From Acidobacteriota bacterium (GTDB lineage Bacteria > Acidobacteriota > Blastocatellia > Pyrinomonadales > Pyrinomonadaceae), in NCBI GenBank assembly GCA_018269005.1, contig JAFDVK010000012.1:620001-684000 (forward strand): a stretch of 64,000 bases of DNA, written 5' to 3'. This document shows positions 58,560 through 64,000 of this stretch, one piece after another. Within the stretch, counting starts at the first letter, position 1. Every line of letters starts with the position of its first letter. The notes under the pieces are model-generated. The model made no database searches. It was given only the letters and a program-made list of their open reading frames with translations, and was not told where the DNA came from. Both the position numbers and the translations under genes were made by a program.

Positions 58560-59477
58560 TTACGGTTTTGCCGGTTCGGGTTCGAGCGGCTTGCCGTTAT
58601 TGTCACGGCCTCTTACATGCGGAAGGCCGCCTTTGTCGATCTCGAGAATGAACGACTGTTTGCCCGAGCGGCCGTATTCGGCGGGTGTTGCGGTCGCAGT
58701 GTATCGTCGTTTGTTCTCTGAGATGCTGAGAGCGTAGTTATAGCCCGTCGAGGCGCTCGATGTAACGTCGGGCGGAAGAAGGCCGGCCGTTATCAATCCG
58801 TTAAGATCGGTAACGGTATTGTCGTGCTGAATGCTGTAAGCGACCTGAGCTTTTGCGATCCGCTCAAGCATTATCTTCGCTTCTTCCTCGTGCGTCTCGA
58901 TGCGCAGGTTGTAAAAATAATTCTTACCTTCTTTGCGGATGCGCTCTTCGGCGACAGCATCTGCGGTCTGGATGATCCAAACGCCGTCGATCTTCTTGAG
59001 CTCGATCTTCTGGAGTTTGAACTTCGCATCGTCGTCGGGGTCGGGAAGGTTCGCGGTGACCGTTGCGTTATCGCCCGATACGATCTCGCCGTTGATCTCG
59101 ATCTCGGTCGGTATAGAACCTGCGATCGCTTCAAAATCTAGTGAGAAATCCTTTAGCTCCATCTCATTCAGGCTTTCGATCGCCGGTCGGAGATTCGTCA
59201 GGAAGAGAGCATCGCGGAACTTCTTTTCCCGCAAGAGCTTGTAGAAACTCCGCACGGTATCGGCCGGGCCGCCGGCTTCGATCTCGATCGTTGCACCACG
59301 CGGGGCCGCAGGCTTTTCCGCCACGGAATTGGAAGCTGCCGCATTCGGAGCCGGGACAGCGTCCTTTGATTCCGCCGTTGAGCAGGAAAAAACAAGCAAA
59401 ACACTGGTTGAAATCAACGCGAGAGACGCGCGGCGGGAAAGCGCAAAGATCGAGTTTTTGTTGAACTTAACCGACAT
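58560..59477 (-). CDS. Lipoprotein with NTF2-like and pilin-like regions
   Basis: The 305-aa protein has a lipobox (LVFSC, Cys32) with an unusually long basic leader. Residues ~70-175 (GPADTVRSFYKLLREKKFRDALFL, ...KIDGVWIIQ) look NTF2/DUF4878-like. The C-terminal ~110 residues (EEEAKIMLERIAKAQVAYSIQ, DLNGLITAGLLPPDV, GYNYALSISENKRRYTATATPAEYGRSGKQSFIL) resemble the globular part of acidobacterial type IV pilin-like proteins without a pilin leader. Function is unknown. Confidence 0.7.
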   Translation of the reverse strand: MSVKFNKNSIFALSRRASLALISTSVLLVFSCSTAESKDAVPAPNAAASNSVAEKPAAPRGATIEIEAGGPADTVRSFYKLLREKKFRDALFLTNLRPAIESLNEMELKDFSLDFEAIAGSIPTEIEINGEIVSGDNATVTANLPDPDDDAKFKLQKIELKKIDGVWIIQTADAVAEERIRKEGKNYFYNLRIETHEEEAKIMLERIAKAQVAYSIQHDNTVTDLNGLITAGLLPPDVTSSASTGYNYALSISENKRRYTATATPAEYGRSGKQSFILEIDKGGLPHVRGRDNNGKPLEPEPAKP

Positions 59478-59520
59478 CAGGATACGGGCGAAGCTTTCAG
59501 GGGTCTTGAGAGCCGCAAAG

Positions 59521-59559
59521 ACAAAGCGACACGCTTACCTCGACAGTATAGCGTGTCGC
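59521..59559 (-). terminator. Likely terminator of the OPT transporter gene
   Basis: GCGACACGC (59526-59534) and GCGTGTCGC (59551-59559) form a perfect 9-bp stem followed on the minus strand by TTTGTCT. A second hairpin (AAAACACT 59571-59578 with AGTGTTTT 59588-59595) spans the OPT stop codon. Confidence 0.55.
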
Positions 59560-59580
59560 TCAAAGCAAGTAAAACACTTT

Positions 59581-61911
59581 TTAATCGAGTGTTTTGCCTT
59601 TTAACCAAAGTTCGCGGCCGACGAGGTAAAGAATTACCGCAAGGCCGAGGAACGGCATAATGCCGAGAAGATCGGCGGCTCCGCCCGAAAAGAACGGATT
59701 TCCTCCTTCGCTCCACTTCTCCATACCTTCCTGGAAATGCTTAAGCGAAGGCACGACCGCAAAGACCGCGATCAGGATACCGGCGATCGCTCCGCCGGCA
59801 ATATAGCCCGAGGCGAGCAGAACGCCATTCGACTTATCGGTCTCTGCCGTTATCTGATCTTCGGTCAGGTCCTTGGACGCGAGCTTGCGTCGCAGGAAGA
59901 TATCGACGAGATATCGAACGATGCCGCCGATAAAGATGGGCGACGACGTCGAGATCGGCAGATAGATGCCGACCGCAAAGGCTAGCGACGGGACGCCGCA
60001 TAGCTCAAGTACGACGGCGAGCATCGCTCCCAAGATGACAAGGCCCCACGGCAGATTCTGACCCAAGACGCCCTTGATGATGTAGCTCATCAGCGTCGCC
60101 TTCGGCGCATCGTAACGTTCGAGCGGGCGGCCTTCATCATCAACCTTCAAGATGCCGTTGATGCCCGGATCGACAAAGTAAACGGGCTTTCCCTGGTCAT
60201 TGACGAGGTACTTGCCGACCTGGCCTTCCTTCGGTTCGGTATTTTGCCAGACGCGATAGGTCGCCGTATCGGTCTCGGCGTACTTGCCGCCGACATGCTC
60301 CGATTGATACTTGCCGTCCTGCTTGAACAGCTTGTCTTCGGTAAGCGTTACATGTGCTTCAGGCGAATCGGCCGCGACCTTTTGATAATAAGTACGCGAG
60401 CTGTTCAGGAAGATGAGCAGCGAACCGAGAACGAGTGCCGATGCCAAAGCTCCGACGAGGATGGCGATCTGCTGACGCCACGGCGTGCCGCCGACCCAGA
60501 AACCCGTCTTGAGATCCTGCGATGTCGTGCCGCCATTTGACGAAGCGATACAGACGATGCCGCCGATCGATAGTGCCGTAACGAAATACGGATCGGGTTG
60601 CGTCCAACCGAGAGCGAGAAAGACGAGACAGGTGATAAGGAGCGTTGCGACCGTCATACCCGATATCGGGTTTGATGACGAACCGATCTCACCCGTCAAC
60701 CTCGATGACACGGTCACGAAAAGGAAGCCGAGCACGAGGATGAGCAGTGCACCGGAGATAGAAACGAACGGGTGAACGAAGATGCTCAGGCCGAGCTGCG
60801 GGAACAAAAGTATCGCCGCGAGCAGGCCGATCATTCCGGCCGCGACCCATTTCATCGAGATGTCTTTATCGGTCCGCGGTGTTTCTTCACCGTTGGCAGA
60901 CGCTCCGCCGCGAAGGTCGGCAAGGCCCGCCTTAAGTCCGTGAATGATCGTCGGCAAACTGCGGGCGAGCGAGATGATGCCCGCCATCGCGACCGCACCC
61001 GCACCGATGTAGAGCACATACGCACTTCGAATACCTGATGGCGAGAGTTCAGCGATCGTCTTGCTGAGTTCCGGGGCGACTGGAGTCGGGACGGCCGCAC
61101 CGAAAAGCTTGATCATCGGAATCAGTACGAGGTACGAGAGCACGCCGCCGCCCATCATCAAACCCGCGACGCGCGGCCCGATGATGTAGCCGACGCCGAG
61201 CAGCGTCGGGTCATTGTCGGAATTGATCGTGCCGCCGTTATATCCCGCCTTTGAGAAGTCGTAACCGGGCGATTCCTTCCAGAAGAAGAGAACCTTCATT
61301 ATCGAGTTGAAAAGAAATCCGAAGATGAACCCGATGGTGATGATCTTGCCGCCTTGGAGTGCCGCGTTGTCGTCGCCGGCCTTATCCGCCTCGTGCGAGG
61401 CCTCACGGGATTCCTGGGACGCGCCGGCCTTCAAGACCTCTGCACAGGCCGTGCCCTCGGGATATTTTAGATAGCCGTGCTGATCTTTGATGAGCGCGCG
61501 CCTGAGCGGGATCATCATTAGGATACCTAAGAGGCCGCCCATCACGGCGACGAGCATCACGCGCGTGAGTTCCAGGTCGAAGCCAAGGATCATTATCGCC
61601 GGCATCGTTACACCGATACCGAAGGCGATCGATTCACCCGCAGACCCCGCGGTCTGCATTATGTTGGCTTCGAGGATCGTCGCATCCCGCATGCCGATCT
61701 TAGACAGCAGCCGGAAGAGCGTGATCGCGATGACCGCGACAGGTATCGATGCCGAAACCGTCAAACCCGTCTTTAAGACGAGATAAAGCGAAGATGCGCC
61801 GAAAATGATGCCTAAGATCGAACCCACAAGCAGCGGCAGCGGAGTTAATTCACGCAATTTTGCTGAATCGGGAATATATGGACGGAAGTTTTTTAGGAAC
61901 GGATTCTCCAT
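59581..61911 (-). CDS. OPT-family oligopeptide transporter
   Basis: The 776-aa protein has about 15 membrane helices with ELTPLPLLVGSILGIIFGASSLYLVLKTGLTVSASIPVAVIAI at the start and NIMQTAGSAGESIAFGIGVTMPAIMILGF, both typical of prokaryotic OPT proteins. A ~100-residue soluble insert (NSSRTYYQKVAADSPEAHVTLTEDK... to ...LERYDAPKATLM) separates the helix blocks. OPT carriers import peptides or metal chelates with protons; the substrate is not evident. It appears monocistronic. Confidence 0.92.
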   Translation of the reverse strand: MENPFLKNFRPYIPDSAKLRELTPLPLLVGSILGIIFGASSLYLVLKTGLTVSASIPVAVIAITLFRLLSKIGMRDATILEANIMQTAGSAGESIAFGIGVTMPAIMILGFDLELTRVMLVAVMGGLLGILMMIPLRRALIKDQHGYLKYPEGTACAEVLKAGASQESREASHEADKAGDDNAALQGGKIITIGFIFGFLFNSIMKVLFFWKESPGYDFSKAGYNGGTINSDNDPTLLGVGYIIGPRVAGLMMGGGVLSYLVLIPMIKLFGAAVPTPVAPELSKTIAELSPSGIRSAYVLYIGAGAVAMAGIISLARSLPTIIHGLKAGLADLRGGASANGEETPRTDKDISMKWVAAGMIGLLAAILLFPQLGLSIFVHPFVSISGALLILVLGFLFVTVSSRLTGEIGSSSNPISGMTVATLLITCLVFLALGWTQPDPYFVTALSIGGIVCIASSNGGTTSQDLKTGFWVGGTPWRQQIAILVGALASALVLGSLLIFLNSSRTYYQKVAADSPEAHVTLTEDKLFKQDGKYQSEHVGGKYAETDTATYRVWQNTEPKEGQVGKYLVNDQGKPVYFVDPGINGILKVDDEGRPLERYDAPKATLMSYIIKGVLGQNLPWGLVILGAMLAVVLELCGVPSLAFAVGIYLPISTSSPIFIGGIVRYLVDIFLRRKLASKDLTEDQITAETDKSNGVLLASGYIAGGAIAGILIAVFAVVPSLKHFQEGMEKWSEGGNPFFSGGAADLLGIMPFLGLAVILYLVGRELWLKGKTLD

Positions 61912-62129
61912 TCTGAACGAGATCTCCTATTTTTCTTGCGTAACGGACAAAGGGGAAAGTGCTTCGGAAAATGTACATTGCATTTGCTCTCGAATCAAGT
62001 ATTTAACGCAATAAAACTCGATTCTCAGACCGATCTGAAAGCCCGCTGCGCGGCTTTGAGCGGTAAATACCAATTCCTAATGACAAATTAGGTCCCCGCG
62101 ATGGAGGCTTTCTGCCGATCAGATGCGGA

Positions 62130-63701
62130 TCAATGTGCTCCGGCGACGGGGCGAGCATTCTTGATCTTTTTGAAAAGAAATACGGCCGGAATGCATAGCA
62201 AGCAAAGGACGGTGAGGATCCAAAAGTCATCGTTGTAGGCGAGGACGGCGGCCTGACGGACTATTGTCTGATAGATGAGGCCGTAGGCCTGGTAGGTTCC
62301 CGTCAGCGGATCAAGTCCGACAGCGATCCCTTGCCGGATCTGTTCTACAGCTTGTTGAAAGGCCGGATTATATTGATTCGCATGGGCTGTAAGTACGGTT
62401 TGATGAACTTGCTGGTTCCTGACAAGGAGCGTCGTCATTATTGCGATGCCGATGCTGCCGCCGGTGTTTCGCATGAGGTTATAGACGCCTGTCGCATTTC
62501 CGATCTCACTCTGCGGCAAGGTCGCTACGGAAAGAGTTGTTAGCGGTACGAATACGAACCCCAGTGCGAAGCCGCTTACGATCATCGGATAAACGATGCT
62601 GCTCATCGTGATGTCCAGGCTCAGTCCGGTGAACAGGTAGATCGAATACGCAAGAATAGAAAATCCGAAAAATATCAGATATCGCGTATCGACTTTCGGG
62701 ATCAGGCGTCCGACGACGACCATCGAGATGATCGCTCCGATACCTCTTGGGCTGACCGCTTCGCCGCTTAGAACCGCCGGATAGCCCATAAGCGTCTGCA
62801 GAAAGAGCGGTAAAAGCGCAGTTGTGGCATAGAGCACCACACCGACCGTCGCGATCAGACCGCAGGCTACCGCAAAGTTGCGATTCAGGAAAACCCGCAA
62901 ATTGACGATCGGTTCGGGCGTGTATATCTCCCAGATCACGAAGCTCAGGAGCGAGAATGCCGACAACGCGGCCGTAAAACAGATCAGTCCCGATTCGAAC
63001 CAATCACGCTGCTGGCCAAGATCGAGTGTAAGTTCAAGCGCACCAAGGCCCAAGGCCATCAGCCCAAAGCCCGTATAGTCGATCTTGCCGGGTTTCTGGC
63101 CTCGCAGATACGGCGGATCTTCGACGAACGAATTTGCCATGAATGCTGCGAGCGCACCGATAGGCAGGTTGATGTAAAAGATCCAACGCCACGAGTAATT
63201 ATCCGTGATCCAACCGCCCAAGGTCGGGCCGATGATCGGCGCAACCACGATGCCCATTCCGTAAAGTGCCATTGCCGCACCGCGCTTTTCAGGCGGAAAG
63301 CTTTCCAGCAGGACCGCCTGCGCTATCGGCTGCAGCGCGCCGCCGCCCATTCCCTGAAGGACCCGTGCGATGATCAGGATCGAAAGGCTCGGGGCGGCTC
63401 CGCAAAGGGCCGACGCCAATGTAAAGAGGCCGATACAAATGACCAGAAATCGTTTGCGGCCGATGTATTTGCTGATCCAGCTTGTGGCGGGAAGAATGAT
63501 CGCGTTCGAAATGAGATAGCTCGTGAGTACCCAAGTGGCTTCTTCGGTCGTCGCGGAAAGATTGCCCGCGATGTGCGGCAACGCCACGTTCGCAACCGAC
63601 GTGTCGAGGATCTCCATCACGGTCGCAAGCATCACCGAGACCGCGACGAGCCACGGATTGAAACTCGGGACCCATTGTTGATGAACGTCTTCGCCGGGCA
63701 T
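62130..63701 (-). CDS. DHA2-type MFS efflux transporter (EmrB/QacA-like)
   Basis: The 523-aa protein has 14 membrane helices and the DHA2 motifs LDTSVANVALPHIAGNL, WVLTSYLISNAIILPATSWISKYIGRKR (motif A) and GMGIVVAPIIGPTLGGWITDNYSWRWIFYINLPIG (motif C). It pumps hydrophobic compounds out through a tripartite complex. Its ATG shares one base with the stop of the membrane-fusion gene, so the pair is co-translated. No TetR/MarR regulator is visible in the window. Confidence 0.94.
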   Translation of the reverse strand: MPGEDVHQQWVPSFNPWLVAVSVMLATVMEILDTSVANVALPHIAGNLSATTEEATWVLTSYLISNAIILPATSWISKYIGRKRFLVICIGLFTLASALCGAAPSLSILIIARVLQGMGGGALQPIAQAVLLESFPPEKRGAAMALYGMGIVVAPIIGPTLGGWITDNYSWRWIFYINLPIGALAAFMANSFVEDPPYLRGQKPGKIDYTGFGLMALGLGALELTLDLGQQRDWFESGLICFTAALSAFSLLSFVIWEIYTPEPIVNLRVFLNRNFAVACGLIATVGVVLYATTALLPLFLQTLMGYPAVLSGEAVSPRGIGAIISMVVVGRLIPKVDTRYLIFFGFSILAYSIYLFTGLSLDITMSSIVYPMIVSGFALGFVFVPLTTLSVATLPQSEIGNATGVYNLMRNTGGSIGIAIMTTLLVRNQQVHQTVLTAHANQYNPAFQQAVEQIRQGIAVGLDPLTGTYQAYGLIYQTIVRQAAVLAYNDDFWILTVLCLLCIPAVFLFKKIKNARPVAGAH

Positions 63702-64000
63702 TAGCGAACCTTCACCGTGGGCTCTACGCTCATTCCCGGCGCAAGCAGATGCACCTTGTCAGGCGGCGAATCAAACACGATCTTGACAGGAAGACGCTGC
63801 ACGACCTTAACGAAATTGCCGCTAGCATTCTCCGGCGGCAGGAGGCTGAATCTCGAACCGGTGCCCGCCTGAAAACTCTCGACCTTTCCTCGAAAGGTCT
63901 CGTTCGGATAGGCATCAACTCTAATATCGACCGGCTGGCCAACACGCATAAGCTCGAGCTGCGTCTCTTTGAAGTTTGCGACCACCCAAACTTCATTCGA
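63701..64000 (-). CDS. EmrA-like membrane fusion protein (N-terminal part outside window)
   Basis: The frame is open to the window edge and encodes the C-terminal 99 residues of an HlyD/EmrA-type adaptor: NEVWVVANFKETQLELMRVGQPVDIRVDAYPNETFRGKVESFQAGTGSRFSLLPPENASGNFVKVVQRLPVKI, ending GMSVEPTVKVR. This is the beta-barrel region that links the MFS pump to an outer-membrane channel. The N-terminal anchor and hairpin lie to the right of 64000. Confidence 0.92.
   Translation of the reverse strand, partial: SNEVWVVANFKETQLELMRVGQPVDIRVDAYPNETFRGKVESFQAGTGSRFSLLPPENASGNFVKVVQRLPVKIVFDSPPDKVHLLAPGMSVEPTVKVR

Overview
This 64 kb window is a densely coded bacterial chromosome segment of moderately high GC with about 58 protein genes. 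No rRNA or tRNA was recognised. Gene content suggests Acidobacteriota, probably Blastocatellia-like: secreted proteins with carboxypeptidase-regulatory-like or FG-GAP repeat domains, many Asn/Ser-rich lipoproteins, an M13 peptidase, an exported amidohydrolase and frequent weak Shine-Dalgarno sites. This placement is inference; there is no marker gene that proves it.

Layout. 1-2.9 kb: edge of a 4Fe-4S membrane protein and a large secreted protein. 3.1-11.3 kb: a complete rod-shape/peptidoglycan operon (mreB-mreC-mreD-mrdA-rodA-PBP1A). 11.3-16.4 kb: esterase, lipoprotein, lipB, a thioredoxin-like protein lacking one active Cys, and an MBL-fold hydrolase. 16.4-28.9 kb: an Rrf2-type regulator and a SUF iron-sulfur assembly cluster (sufB, sufC, sufD, sufS, sufU) interleaved with unrelated genes (BRCT, RidA, PhzF, GNAT, glycosyltransferase-like, GxxExxY, lipoprotein hydrolase, cupin) and ending with a group III truncated haemoglobin. 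28.9-29.8 kb: gene-poor, repeat-rich spacer. 29.8-38.3 kb: DinB-like, BaiN-like flavoprotein, coiled-coil/J-domain protein, M28 peptidase with six FG-GAP repeats, TonB-domain protein, exported amidohydrolase. 38.4-42.4 kb: nucleoside salvage operon (two ABC permeases, purine nucleoside phosphorylase, uridine kinase, cytidine deaminase). 42.9-50.9 kb: M13 peptidase, PepP, unknown membrane proteins, queE and queC. 50.9-57 kb: oligopeptide-type ABC transporter (binding protein and two permeases) coupled to a GH5 mannanase-like enzyme, then a Gfo/Idh/MocA dehydrogenase. 57-58 kb: a REP-associated tyrosine transposase (RAYT) with REP-like arrays on both sides. 58-64 kb: PilZ protein, pilin-like lipoprotein, OPT transporter and an EmrAB-type efflux pair running off the right edge.

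The points most worth a second look are: (a) a 435-bp element made of a GxxExxY gene with near-perfect 28-bp terminal inverted repeats, lodged between sufD and sufS, plus an ORF-less sibling just upstream of sufB; (b) the RAYT with opposed REP arrays; (c) the SUF cluster ending in a truncated globin; (d) the transporter-mannanase pairing. I found no clear CRISPR array, prophage or recognisable defence island.
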